DNA of 21,215 bases from JBFGJY01 sp041576975 (lineage in GTDB: Bacteria; Pseudomonadota; Gammaproteobacteria; UBA4575), in assembly GCA_041576975.1 (NCBI GenBank), contig JBFGJY010000044.1, positions 1 through 21,215 on the forward strand. Direction: 5' to 3'. The notes beneath the pieces were generated by a model that did not search any database, was not told the DNA's origin, and saw only the letters and a program-made list of their open reading frames with translations. The translations under genes were made by a program, and so were the position numbers. Shown in pieces: positions 1 through 9,387 of this stretch (positions are counted from its first letter, which is position 1; every line of letters begins with the position of its first letter).

Positions 1-3000
1 CGGGTGGTTTTAGTTATGTAAGTGATTCTGCGCTATTAATTAATGCTGGGCCTGATGGAATATTAAATACCGGTGATGATGTTGAATCTACAGTAACGGT
101 AACCGGTGCGGATCCGATTACATTTGAAAATATTGATATCGCGACAAACGAATCACTATTAATACGTTATTTATTGCGAGTAAGTTCAGGTGTGGTTGAA
201 GGTGAATATACCAACACCGCGCAAGTTGCAGGTGTGGGTGGTGTGCGTATCAGTAATGAAGCGAGCGCAACTGTTCGTGTTACGCAAGATCCGATCCTGC
301 AAAGAACTACTATTATTGGAAAAGTCTTCCATGATCGAGATAGTGATGGTTGGCAAGACAGTGCACATGCTACGAAAGTAAAAATTAAGAGCGAGCACTT
401 TGGATGGGAAGGGCATGATCTAGGTACTGTTTACGGTCGTATTAGTGAGTTTGATTCTATAGAAGAGAATCAAATGGTGGTGCGCGTGCCGCTGGATTTA
501 CATGGAGATAACAGTTTTGTCATTGAAACCGCCCAGGGTTCGGTAATAAAAGTTGATAATGATGGCAACGTTCGTGAAGAACATATCGGCGATAAGCAAA
601 AAGGTTTAACCGCGCAGGATCTTACTGTAACCACTGCACGCGAAGGTAGTGAGTTTGTCATCACGATTACTAATCATGGAATTCAAGAAGCGGGTATTCC
701 TGGTGTTCGCCTTGCAACAGTAGAAGGCTTATTGGTTGAAACCGATCAATATGGCCGCTATCACTTAGCGGATATTGATGGCGGCCGTTGGGAACGTGGT
801 CGTAACTTTATAATCAAAGTTGATCCGGCAACATTACCTGAAGGAAGCACATTTACCACTGAGAATCCACGTGTGTTGCGTATCACTCAGGCACTAATGA
901 GTAAGTTTAATTTTGGTGTCAAACTACCAACGCAAGATGTCGCTCTAACAGAGAGAAAATATGGCGCAGCAAAACGAGTCGAACGTGAAGTTGAAGTTGT
1001 TGAAACGCGTGAAATTAAAGACATCATTGATCCAGTTTATTTTAATTCTGGTAAGGCAAATATTTCACAAGCTGCGCTTGATACTTTACAGCAAGAAATA
1101 AATCGTTTGCAGGATAAAGAAAGGGTCGTTGTACGCGTGGTTGGGCATGCAGATAGTCGATTGCTCTCACCGAGAACTAAAGCAAAATTTGGTGATAATC
1201 ATGGCTTAGCCAAAGCACGAGCAGAACAAGTTGCACAACTCTTACAACAAGAGCTGCAGCTAAGCGGTAGCATGATCACAGTTGAAGAACATGGTGCAGA
1301 TAAGCCTATTGCTTCAAATCAAACTAAAGAAGGAAGAGCTAAGAACCGTCGTACTGAGATTGATGTTGTTTACGATGAGCGTTATACCAAGACAGTTGTT
1401 GAAATTGATTACGCACCTACATCAGAACCAATTATTAAACGTGAATCTCAAATTCCAAACGGTGGTGCAATTTGGGCGGTTGAAGATCCGGCTACGCTAG
1501 ACCCACGCCTAAACGTTGTCGCACAGAATGGTGTTGTGCTTAAAAATAGAAGTGTACAAGATGAAATTAGGTTTAGTCTTTACAGTAACTATATTGCATT
1601 TATTGATCATTGGGAGTTAGCCATCTATGCAGCCAATGATCGCGACTTAATTAAACCGATTGATGTGCTTACCGGAGACAAGTTTGCATTTACTGAAACA
1701 ATAGAATGGGAAGTACAAAAAATTGATTCAAAATACTTAGAAGAAGGTGAAAGTTTGTCATACGTTTTGCGTGTATATGATAAACAAGACCGAATGGATG
1801 AAACTGCGCCACGCGCTTTAACTGTCACTGACTACAAAATTATAGATTTTGAAAGACGTGATCTCGAAGAAGAACAAGAAGAAGTTGCGAATGCAAGCTT
1901 CGGTGAATCGAGTTTAATTCGTCAAACTATTCCGCTTGCTGGGTCGCGCGTACGTGTGCATGGAGTTGATCTTGATACTGACTACACAATTACTGTGAAT
2001 GGTGAAAAAGTGCTGGTCGATGAAGATGGTAAATTTGTACTGGAACAGCATTTACCGATTGGTAAACACGACATGTTGGTCAAAGTTAGTGATGGAGATG
2101 AAATTAACTTTGAGCGTGTCCTTAACGTCGATGTTACCGGTAAATATATGTTTATGGTCGGCTTGGCCAATTTAACTGTTGGGGAAAATGATCTGTCAGG
2201 AAGTGTTGAGCCATTAGGCGATGATGATCATTTTGATGATGATATATGGGTCGATGGACGCATCGCGTTTTATTTAAAAGGTAAGATCAAGGGCAAGTAT
2301 TTAGTCACTGCACAACTCGATACCTCAGAAGATGAGTTACGTAACTTGGGAGATAATCTTGAAGAGAAAGACCCAGCCGTAATCTTCCGACGCCTCGATC
2401 CCGATCGTTTTTATGCTGTGTATGGTGATGATTCGACTACGATTGATGATACTAACAGCCAAGGAGCTTTCTATCTAAGAGTTGATTGGGATAAGAGTAT
2501 GGCCTTGTGGGGTGATTACAATACCGATCTTACTGGTACGGAATTCGCGATATATAACCGCAGTCTCTACGGTGCAAAGTTGGAGCATCGTAATGTAGAA
2601 ACTACCAAGTTTGGTGAACATAAACATGAAGTACATCTGTTTGGAAGTGAACCGCAAACTGCCGCGGCACGTAACGAATTTATTGCGACAGGTGGTTCAC
2701 TTTACTACTTACGTGATACTGAAGTTGTACAAGGTTCAGAAAAGATTTGGGTAGAAGTACGAAGACGTGATACCGAGCAAGTAGTAGAAATCATTATATT
2801 GGAACACCATAGAGATTATGATTTTGATTATATTCAAGGTCGTATCATTCTCACACGTCCGCTTACTCAATTTGATCTGGGTTCGGGCCCATCAATTATT
2901 AAAGACACACCATTAGAGGGTAATGATGTGTTCTTGCTTGCTGATTACGAATATCGGCCTGATGCGTTTAGTGCAGATAAATTAACGACAGGTGCGCGCG

Positions 3001-4853
3001 GTAAGGCCTGGTTAAATGACTACATTGCCTTGGGTGGTACTTATGTAAATGAGGAACGTGATGGCATTGATTATGAGTTAAAGGGTACTGATGTTACCTT
3101 ACGCGCAGGAAAAGGTACTTACATTAGATTTGAGTATGCAGAATCAGATGCAAAACAAACCGATAATAATTTCCTCTCCACCAATGGCGGTATTAGTTTC
3201 ATTAAGCAAAATATACTTGCCGATGACAATGACGGTGAAGCGAAAGGCGTAGAAACACGCATAAACTTCGCAGAGCTAAGTGACCATGAAGGTTACATCA
3301 TGGCTTGGTGGAAAGATCGTGGTGCAGGATTCTCATCAACTGCCCGCTTAGATAATGGCATTGAAACACTGGATACGGGTATTGAAGCACAATGGCAAGC
3401 TACCGAACGTCTAGATTTATCAGCTCGCGCAACAAAACTAGATAATAAAACACAATTTGAATTCAATACGATCAGTGTTCAAGGTGATTACGAAGTTACC
3501 AATAAACTTAGCATCGGTGCTGAGCTTCGTTATGAGGATGAAGAAGACGACATCTTAGATCAAGATGGTGAAGCAACTCTTGCTGGTACCGAAGTTCGTT
3601 ACGCATTAACGGATCACACTGACATTTATACAAGTGGTCAAGTTGTCATCGATGATAAAGGTGATTACGAGGATAACGATTTGGGCACTGTTGGCATAGA
3701 GACTCAGGTAAGTGAAAGACTTGCCTTGAAAGGTGAAGTTAGTGCGGGTGATCGTGGTGATGCCGTCGTATTAGGAATGGAATATGACGTCACACCCAAC
3801 ATCAATATTAGTTTAGATGCTGGATTTGGAAGTGGTGCAACCAGTCAAGTCGGTACTAACTACACTACTGCGAATGGATTGGAGCTGTATGGTAGTTATG
3901 CGCTCGATCCCGATCGAACTGATAGAGGTGAATCTATGTTTACCTTTGGTACTAGAAAGCGTTATGGCAACGGACTCTCTTTATACACCGAAAGTCAGTT
4001 TGGCGAAGGTGAAGACGAACAAAGTATTGCACGTATCTATGGGCTTGATTTTGACCTTACCGAACAGTGGCGTTTATCTGCTTCCTTCCAAAAGAATGAT
4101 CTTGATCTTGATGTTGGTGATATCAACCGCCGTGCAGCGACCTTAGGCGCAAATTATAAAGCCGATGATCTTAAATTTGGTTCCTTACTTGAATATCGTG
4201 AAGATGAGGATGTAGGCCTTAACACAGATGCTACACAGTGGCTCACTACTAATACCATTGAATGGCAACAAAGTGAGAGCTTGCGTTGGCTAGGTAAAGT
4301 TGAGCTCTCTACAACTCATAGCGACGCTAACAATAGTGACGAGGCGAAATTTGCTGAACTCGATTTAGGTTTTGCTTATCGACCTGCATTTAACGACAAG
4401 TTAAACATACTGGGTAAATATACCTTCCTCTACGATTTAACCAGTAGTGGTCAAGCTACTTCACTTGCTGATCGACGTATTCATGTATTTGCAATTGAAG
4501 GTTTATATGACTTAAACCAAAAGTGGGAGCTTGGCGCAAAACTCGCATACAAGAGCGGTGACACACGCTTAACTCGCGGTGCAGGCCCATGGTTTGAGAC
4601 TGGCGCACATTTGGCTGTTACACGTGCACGTTATCACATGCTTAAGAAATGGGATGCCGTATTTGAATACCGTTGGTTAGAAACTGAAGAGGAAGACGAT
4701 GATAAAGATGGTGCCTTACTAGGAGTATACCGACATGTCGGTAAACATATGAAGGTCGGTGCGGGTTATAACTTCACAGATTTTAGTGATGACTTAACCG
4801 ATAACGACTATGATTCAAACGGTTGGTTTTTTGATATTACAGGAAAATATTAG
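1..4853 (+). CDS. Giant outer-membrane protein: repeat/SD-like region, OmpA-like domain, C-terminal beta-barrel (5' end missing)
   Basis: The reading frame is open from base 3, so the gene begins upstream; 1616 codons are visible. A TTG at 174 is internal, not the start. In order: the end of a DUF11/Ig-like repeat (YTNTAQV..NEASATV, to about 290); an SdrD-B or carboxypeptidase-regulatory-like segment (GKVFHDRDSDG near 320-350; GIPGVRLATVEG..TDQYGRYHLADI near 690-780); an OmpA-family peptidoglycan-binding domain at about 1010-1380, with the family's GHADSR and AKNRRTEIDV motifs; an Ig-like segment (about 1930-2130); then a long region of alternating amphipathic strands from about 2130 to the stop, ending in Tyr, as expected of a large outer-membrane barrel. 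The OmpA domain precedes the barrel, the reverse of classical OmpA. Inference: a cell-wall-anchored surface or adhesion protein. The family is not recognised by name, and the barrel is judged from strand pattern only. Confidence 0.8.
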   Translation, partial: GGFSYVSDSALLINAGPDGILNTGDDVESTVTVTGADPITFENIDIATNESLLIRYLLRVSSGVVEGEYTNTAQVAGVGGVRISNEASATVRVTQDPILQRTTIIGKVFHDRDSDGWQDSAHATKVKIKSEHFGWEGHDLGTVYGRISEFDSIEENQMVVRVPLDLHGDNSFVIETAQGSVIKVDNDGNVREEHIGDKQKGLTAQDLTVTTAREGSEFVITITNHGIQEAGIPGVRLATVEGLLVETDQYGRYHLADIDGGRWERGRNFIIKVDPATLPEGSTFTTENPRVLRITQALMSKFNFGVKLPTQDVALTERKYGAAKRVEREVEVVETREIKDIIDPVYFNSGKANISQAALDTLQQEINRLQDKERVVVRVVGHADSRLLSPRTKAKFGDNHGLAKARAEQVAQLLQQELQLSGSMITVEEHGADKPIASNQTKEGRAKNRRTEIDVVYDERYTKTVVEIDYAPTSEPIIKRESQIPNGGAIWAVEDPATLDPRLNVVAQNGVVLKNRSVQDEIRFSLYSNYIAFIDHWELAIYAANDRDLIKPIDVLTGDKFAFTETIEWEVQKIDSKYLEEGESLSYVLRVYDKQDRMDETAPRALTVTDYKIIDFERRDLEEEQEEVANASFGESSLIRQTIPLAGSRVRVHGVDLDTDYTITVNGEKVLVDEDGKFVLEQHLPIGKHDMLVKVSDGDEINFERVLNVDVTGKYMFMVGLANLTVGENDLSGSVEPLGDDDHFDDDIWVDGRIAFYLKGKIKGKYLVTAQLDTSEDELRNLGDNLEEKDPAVIFRRLDPDRFYAVYGDDSTTIDDTNSQGAFYLRVDWDKSMALWGDYNTDLTGTEFAIYNRSLYGAKLEHRNVETTKFGEHKHEVHLFGSEPQTAAARNEFIATGGSLYYLRDTEVVQGSEKIWVEVRRRDTEQVVEIIILEHHRDYDFDYIQGRIILTRPLTQFDLGSGPSIIKDTPLEGNDVFLLADYEYRPDAFSADKLTTGARGKAWLNDYIALGGTYVNEERDGIDYELKGTDVTLRAGKGTYIRFEYAESDAKQTDNNFLSTNGGISFIKQNILADDNDGEAKGVETRINFAELSDHEGYIMAWWKDRGAGFSSTARLDNGIETLDTGIEAQWQATERLDLSARATKLDNKTQFEFNTISVQGDYEVTNKLSIGAELRYEDEEDDILDQDGEATLAGTEVRYALTDHTDIYTSGQVVIDDKGDYEDNDLGTVGIETQVSERLALKGEVSAGDRGDAVVLGMEYDVTPNINISLDAGFGSGATSQVGTNYTTANGLELYGSYALDPDRTDRGESMFTFGTRKRYGNGLSLYTESQFGEGEDEQSIARIYGLDFDLTEQWRLSASFQKNDLDLDVGDINRRAATLGANYKADDLKFGSLLEYREDEDVGLNTDATQWLTTNTIEWQQSESLRWLGKVELSTTHSDANNSDEAKFAELDLGFAYRPAFNDKLNILGKYTFLYDLTSSGQATSLADRRIHVFAIEGLYDLNQKWELGAKLAYKSGDTRLTRGAGPWFETGAHLAVTRARYHMLKKWDAVFEYRWLETEEEDDDKDGALLGVYRHVGKHMKVGAGYNFTDFSDDLTDNDYDSNGWFFDITGKY

Positions 4854-4864
4854 AGTTGATTGTG

Positions 4865-6058
4865 ATGAAAAAAGTGATTTTTATTTCGTTAGTACTTTTT
4901 ATTTGGTTATTGATTGGAGTTAACTCCGTCAGTGCTCAGCAAGTTTGCGTAGACGATGTTCAAGGCGCAAATGATGTAAATCAGGCTCAAACCGATGTAA
5001 CTCAGTTATGTGTCGACCAGAGTGGATTGCCCGCGACTTATGAAGTAACAATGAGCTGGGATGAGATTCGCTTGTCTGGAAACAATACAGGGGACGCATG
5101 TCTACTGTTTGACACTGATGGAAACGGCAATATCAACAATGCTCTTTGTCTACAGGTTAAAGGTAATCCATTACTCATAAACGATGGACCAAGTTTATTT
5201 TCATGTACGGATACCAAAAATGATCGATGTACTGGACCTACACCAATTACTTTAACTGCTGGGAGTCTTACAAGTTGCACAGTCAATCAGCAGAACACAG
5301 ACCCGTTTCCATCAGGATCTAATTTTCAGCAAGATACTGTTGGGATATGTACAATAGACACACATGATATAAGTTTAGCTCTGCAAGTAAATGTATGTTC
5401 TTATCCATCTCAGAATCCTAACTCCGATCCAAAAGATTGTGTAGGAATTTTAGGCGGTGGATTTATTTTCATTATAAAAGACGCAGATCCAGACGATACA
5501 ACACAATTCAATTTTACTGTGACAGACGCTGGAGGCAATCCTACAGCTGTATCTATAATTGGCTCCGGGAGTAAAGGAATAAGTTTGAATTTGGGTACAT
5601 ATAGCTTGAATGAGACAATTCCGGCAGGGTGGGGTATAACTAGTTCTAGCTGTAACGATGGGTCATCAACGGGCACTAATCCTATAACGGGAATCACAGT
5701 TGGCTCTGGCCAAACTGTAACCTGCACTGTTTCAAATCGTCGTCAGGCAGATTTAGTTATTTCTAAGGACGATGGCATCGGGACTTACACGCCTGGTGGT
5801 AATGCTATTTATGTAATAACCGTTACAAATAATGGTCCAGCATCCGTTTCTGGCGCAACAATTCAAGATCTGTTACTAAATGGCATAACTTTGTCCGCTC
5901 AATGGACATGCTCAGCATCTGCAGGTTCCAGTTGTAGTTCGCCTTCTGGTGGGAGTGTAGGGGACAGTTCGGTTTCCTTAACCGCGGATATACTTAATGG
6001 TGGAATTATCACCGTTAATGTACCAGTACAGTTTTCTGCAAATATGGGCGATTATTAG
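4865..6058 (+). CDS. Secreted DUF11-domain protein
   Basis: The start is taken at ATG 4865. A TTG at 4856 is in frame but would put MIV before a clean signal peptide (MKKVIFISLVLFIWLL..SVSAQQ, cleavage likely after SAQ or SA). The mature protein (about 370 residues) starts with a Cys-containing region (QVCVDD, QLCVDQ, DACLLFD, CTDTKNDRC), which may form disulfides in the periplasm or outside. A transthyretin/SpaA-like segment follows (FNFTVTDAGGNP..YSLNETIPAGWGITSSSC..TVTCTVSNRR), then one DUF11 domain (ADLVISKDDGIGTYTPGGNAIYVITVTNNGPASVSGATI) that ends abruptly at VPVQFSANMGDY. Only 11 nt separate this start from the stop of the giant outer-membrane gene, so co-transcription is likely and it may be a surface partner of that protein. 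Function unknown. Confidence 0.75.
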   Translation: MKKVIFISLVLFIWLLIGVNSVSAQQVCVDDVQGANDVNQAQTDVTQLCVDQSGLPATYEVTMSWDEIRLSGNNTGDACLLFDTDGNGNINNALCLQVKGNPLLINDGPSLFSCTDTKNDRCTGPTPITLTAGSLTSCTVNQQNTDPFPSGSNFQQDTVGICTIDTHDISLALQVNVCSYPSQNPNSDPKDCVGILGGGFIFIIKDADPDDTTQFNFTVTDAGGNPTAVSIIGSGSKGISLNLGTYSLNETIPAGWGITSSSCNDGSSTGTNPITGITVGSGQTVTCTVSNRRQADLVISKDDGIGTYTPGGNAIYVITVTNNGPASVSGATIQDLLLNGITLSAQWTCSASAGSSCSSPSGGSVGDSSVSLTADILNGGIITVNVPVQFSANMGDY

Positions 6059-6161
6059 TCTGTCTTTGAGACAACAATTGAGGCTATCATTAGTTCCAGC
6101 ACTTATGGTTCCACCCAATTAGTATTGTTGCCCTTCTAGAGTAACTATTTCACAATAGCGG

Positions 6162-6177
6162 CCCCTTGTTTCAGGGG
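6162..6177 (+). other. Small hairpin upstream of the terminator
   Basis: CCCCT pairs with AGGGG around a six-base loop. It lies just before the stronger hairpin at 6188-6212 and probably supports termination or protects the 3' end of the mRNA. It has no T-run of its own. Confidence 0.45.
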
Positions 6178-6187
6178 ATAGGATTGT

Positions 6188-6215
6188 AGGGTCCTGTTAC
6201 ATACAGGGCCTTTTC
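6188..6215 (+). terminator. Rho-independent terminator after the surface-protein module
   Basis: The left arm AGGGTCCTG (6188-6196) and right arm CAGGGCCTT (6204-6212) form a 9-bp stem including G-T pairs. The loop is seven bases (TTACATA), and the T-run TTTT follows at 6211-6214. It separates the DUF11 gene from tkt. Confidence 0.8.
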
Positions 6216-6288
6216 TATTTAAGGCTTAAAAAAAAATAAAAAATCGTAGTTTTTGAACCAATGCCTGCTATATATAAGTATCTATTGC

Positions 6289-8286
6289 ATGGAAAATCGT
6301 AGAGAGCTCGCTAATGCCATTCGCGCATTGAGTATGGATGCGGTGCAGAAGGCAAAGTCAGGTCATCCAGGAATGCCTATGGGTATGGCCGATATTGCAG
6401 AGGTGCTATGGAATGATTATCTGAAGCACAATCCTAAAAATCCCCACTGGCCTGACCGAGATCGTTTTGTGCTCTCCAATGGTCACGGATCAATGTTGTT
6501 GTACTCCTTACTGCACTTAACAGGGTATGACCTCTCGATTGAGGAGATCAAAAATTTTCGCCAACTCCATTCCAAGACTCCGGGACATCCAGAGTATGGG
6601 GATACACCGGGTGTCGAAACCACTACTGGGCCACTAGGACAAGGACTTAGTAATTCGGTGGGTATGGCTTTGGCTGAAAAAATACTCGCGGCAACTTTTA
6701 ATAAAAATGACTTAGACATAGTTGATCATTACACCTATGTGTTTGCAGGCGATGGCTGTTTAATGGAAGGCATCTCACATGAAGTGTGTTCATTAGCTGG
6801 GACTCTAGGTCTTGGAAAACTCATCGTGTTCTATGATGACAACGGGATTTCCATTGATGGCGAAGTAGAAGGCTGGTTTACGGATGATACACCTATGCGA
6901 TTTCGTGCTTATGGTTGGCATGTAATTGAAGATGTGGATGGCCATGATGCGATTCAAGTTAAGAATGCCATTGAAACTGCAAGGAGTGAAACTACAAAGC
7001 CGACATTAATTTGTTGTAAAACCATCATTGGTTGGGGTGCGCCTAACATGCAAGGAACGGCTTCTACCCATGGTGCACCACTCGGAGATGATGAAGTACA
7101 GTTAGCACGTCAAACGCTAGTATGGAAATACGAACCCTTTACAGTTCCAAGCCATATATATAATGAGTGGAATGCCAATGAAAAAGGGGCTCATCAAGAA
7201 GCCAAGTGGAAAGAAAAATTTAATCAGTATCAAAAAAAGTATCCAGATTTAGCGGATGAATTTCTAAGACGTATACAAGGAAAACTTCCCGCAACTTGGA
7301 ATAAAGAATCACTGAAGGTAATTCAAACTGCCGTCGAAGAAAAAAAGTCAGTTGCAACTCGTAAGGCCTCAGAGCTTGCGTTAGATGGTTATGCCAAAAT
7401 GCTGCCGGAGTTAATTGGCGGTTCTGCGGATTTAACCGGCTCAAATAATACTTGGTGGTCGGGTTCCAAAAAAATTAGCGCTAAAGATAGTAGCGGCAAT
7501 TACATTTATTATGGCGTTCGCGAATTTGGTATGTCGGCAATCAATTCTGGTATTGCCTTGCATGGTGGCTTTATTCCATATGGAGCAACATTCTTAATTT
7601 TCTCAGAATATGCACGTAACTCTTTGCGTATGGCCGCGCTCATGGGAGTCCGCAACATTTTTATTTATACACATGATTCAATCGGTTTAGGAGAAGATGG
7701 TCCTACGCATCAAGCCGTCGAACAATTGGCGACGCTTAGATATATCCCTAATATGTCGGTATGGCGAACTGCGGATACAGTTGAATCAGCGATAGCATGG
7801 AAACACGCAATAGAGCGTACATCTGGCCCAACCTGTTTGGTATTTTCACGTCAGAACTTACCTTTCATAGAACGGAATGCTGAGCAAGTAACATTGATCG
7901 CTAAGGGTGGTTATGTGTTACATGATTGCCTTAAATCGCCTCAACTCATTCTTATTGCAACAGGTTCAGAAGTTAATATCGCACTCAAGGCCACACAACA
8001 ACTGAACCAACAAGACAAACAAGTGCGCTTAGTTTCAATGCCTAGTACAGACGTGTTTGATGCACAGGATGAAGCCTATAAAGAATCGGTTTTACCTAGT
8101 AATGTTACTAAGAGACTTGCAGTGGAGGCCGGAGTCCCAGATTACTGGTCAAAATATGTCGGTTTGGAAGGAGGTACAATTGGCATCGCTAGATTTGGTG
8201 CATCCGCACCAGGTAATGTTGTCATGCAACATTTTGGTTTTAGTGTAGAGAATATCGTTACGCGAGCTTTAGAAATTCTTGATTAA
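6289..8286 (+). CDS. tkt: Transketolase
   Basis: A cytoplasmic, thiamine-diphosphate-dependent enzyme that moves two-carbon units between sugar phosphates in the pentose phosphate pathway. The 665 residues match the usual ~663. Start ATG 6289 gives MENRRELANAIRALSMDAVQ, which aligns with E. coli TktA from its first residues; a frame open back to TTG 6253 adds a non-conserved stretch. Visible family residues at E. coli numbering: His26 (SGHPG), His66 (SNGHGSM), His100, the diphosphate-binding GDGCLMEG at 154-161 with Asp155, Asn185 and His261. The catalytic Glu is Glu412 in REFGM. It is first of five carbon-metabolism genes, 38 nt before gap. No Shine-Dalgarno is visible, and TATATAAG ends only about 10 nt before the ATG, so the 5' leader may be very short. 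Confidence 0.97.
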   Translation: MENRRELANAIRALSMDAVQKAKSGHPGMPMGMADIAEVLWNDYLKHNPKNPHWPDRDRFVLSNGHGSMLLYSLLHLTGYDLSIEEIKNFRQLHSKTPGHPEYGDTPGVETTTGPLGQGLSNSVGMALAEKILAATFNKNDLDIVDHYTYVFAGDGCLMEGISHEVCSLAGTLGLGKLIVFYDDNGISIDGEVEGWFTDDTPMRFRAYGWHVIEDVDGHDAIQVKNAIETARSETTKPTLICCKTIIGWGAPNMQGTASTHGAPLGDDEVQLARQTLVWKYEPFTVPSHIYNEWNANEKGAHQEAKWKEKFNQYQKKYPDLADEFLRRIQGKLPATWNKESLKVIQTAVEEKKSVATRKASELALDGYAKMLPELIGGSADLTGSNNTWWSGSKKISAKDSSGNYIYYGVREFGMSAINSGIALHGGFIPYGATFLIFSEYARNSLRMAALMGVRNIFIYTHDSIGLGEDGPTHQAVEQLATLRYIPNMSVWRTADTVESAIAWKHAIERTSGPTCLVFSRQNLPFIERNAEQVTLIAKGGYVLHDCLKSPQLILIATGSEVNIALKATQQLNQQDKQVRLVSMPSTDVFDAQDEAYKESVLPSNVTKRLAVEAGVPDYWSKYVGLEGGTIGIARFGASAPGNVVMQHFGFSVENIVTRALEILD

Positions 8287-8324
8287 TTAAACATTTTATA
8301 AAAGATAAAAGTACGGAGAAGGTA

Positions 8325-9329
8325 ATGGCTATAAAAATTGCAATTAATGGTTATGGAAGAATTGGAAGAAATATTATGCGCGCCATTTATGAATCAGGTC
8401 GTAATGAGGAATTCCAGGTGGTTGCGATTAATGATTTAGGTGATGCAAACACCAACGCGCACTTGACTCGATACGATACGGCACACGGCAGATTTAATGG
8501 TACTATTAAAGTGGATGGTGATCATATAGTCATTAACGGTGATCGCATTCAAGTTTGTGCAGAGCGTGATCCAAGCAAACTTCCTTGGGGTGAATTAGGT
8601 GTTGATGTTGTCCATGAGAGCACAGGTTTTTTTGCCAACAAAGAGAAGGCTTCAGGGCATTTAACAGCAGGCGCAAAAAAAGTAATTATTTCTGCACCTG
8701 GTGGAAGTGATGTGGATGCAACTATAGTTTACGGAGTAAACCACGATGTACTAAAAGCAAGTGACACAGTAATTTCAAATGCATCTTGTACAACAAATTG
8801 TTTAGCACCTTTAGTTAAACCGCTGCATGATAAAATTGGAGTAGAAAACGGTATCATGACAACCATACATTCATACACCAATGATCAAGTTTTGACGGAT
8901 GTTTATCATAGTGACTTAAGACGTGCGCGTTCGGCTACAATGTCAATGATTCCTACCAAGACAGGAGCAGCTTCCGCAGTAGGTCTAGTTATGCCAGAGT
9001 TAAATGGTAAGTTAGATGGTTTTGCGATTCGAGTCCCTACTATTAACGTTTCATTGGTTGACCTCACTTTTCTAGCATCACGCGATACAAGTGTGGAAGA
9101 AGTTAATTCAGTAATGAAAGATGCCGCTGATGGCTATGTTCTTGATTATGTGGATGAACCTTTAGTATCCGTGGATTTCAATCATGACCCTCATTCATCT
9201 AATTTTGACGCGTCTCTTACTAAGGTAATAGGTGGCCGCACTGTAAAGGTGTGTTCTTGGTACGACAACGAGTGGGGTTTCTCCAATCGCATGTTAGACA
9301 CCACGATTGCTTTAATGAATGCAAAATAA
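8325..9329 (+). CDS. gap: Glyceraldehyde-3-phosphate dehydrogenase, type I
   Basis: Oxidises glyceraldehyde-3-phosphate to 1,3-bisphosphoglycerate with NAD and phosphate, in the cytoplasm. At 334 residues it has the usual length. The N-terminal Rossmann motif is INGYGRIGR (7-15), and Asp37 after the second strand (AINDLGD) fits NAD preference. The catalytic Cys155 lies in ASCTTNC and the partner His182 in TTIHSYTNDQ. The segment IPTKTGAASAVGLVMPELNGKLDG is GAPDH-like. Epd (erythrose-4-phosphate dehydrogenase), which often sits beside pgk in this class, usually has a different segment here. The start is supported by GGAGAAGG at 8315-8322. It lies between tkt and pgk and feeds its product to Pgk. 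Confidence 0.95.
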   Translation: MAIKIAINGYGRIGRNIMRAIYESGRNEEFQVVAINDLGDANTNAHLTRYDTAHGRFNGTIKVDGDHIVINGDRIQVCAERDPSKLPWGELGVDVVHESTGFFANKEKASGHLTAGAKKVIISAPGGSDVDATIVYGVNHDVLKASDTVISNASCTTNCLAPLVKPLHDKIGVENGIMTTIHSYTNDQVLTDVYHSDLRRARSATMSMIPTKTGAASAVGLVMPELNGKLDGFAIRVPTINVSLVDLTFLASRDTSVEEVNSVMKDAADGYVLDYVDEPLVSVDFNHDPHSSNFDASLTKVIGGRTVKVCSWYDNEWGFSNRMLDTTIALMNAK

Positions 9330-9387
9330 CTAAAAGGTAATCTATCATTTTAGATTTTCACGCTTTTGATGGAACGACCATAACGCC

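Noticed and set aside
5410..5727. 105-residue minus-strand ORF inside the DUF11 gene
   Set aside because: No recognisable domain or start signal, and the plus strand shows clear secreted-protein features.
8325..9329. Erythrose-4-phosphate dehydrogenase (epd) instead of gap
   Set aside because: The position before pgk suggests epd, but the IPTKTGAASAVGLVMPELNGKL segment and SYTNDQ after the active-site His are GAPDH-like.
9330..9387. Hairpin CTAAAA/TTTTAG between gap and pgk as a terminator
   Set aside because: All A-T apart from one pair, long loop and no clear T-run; too weak to call.
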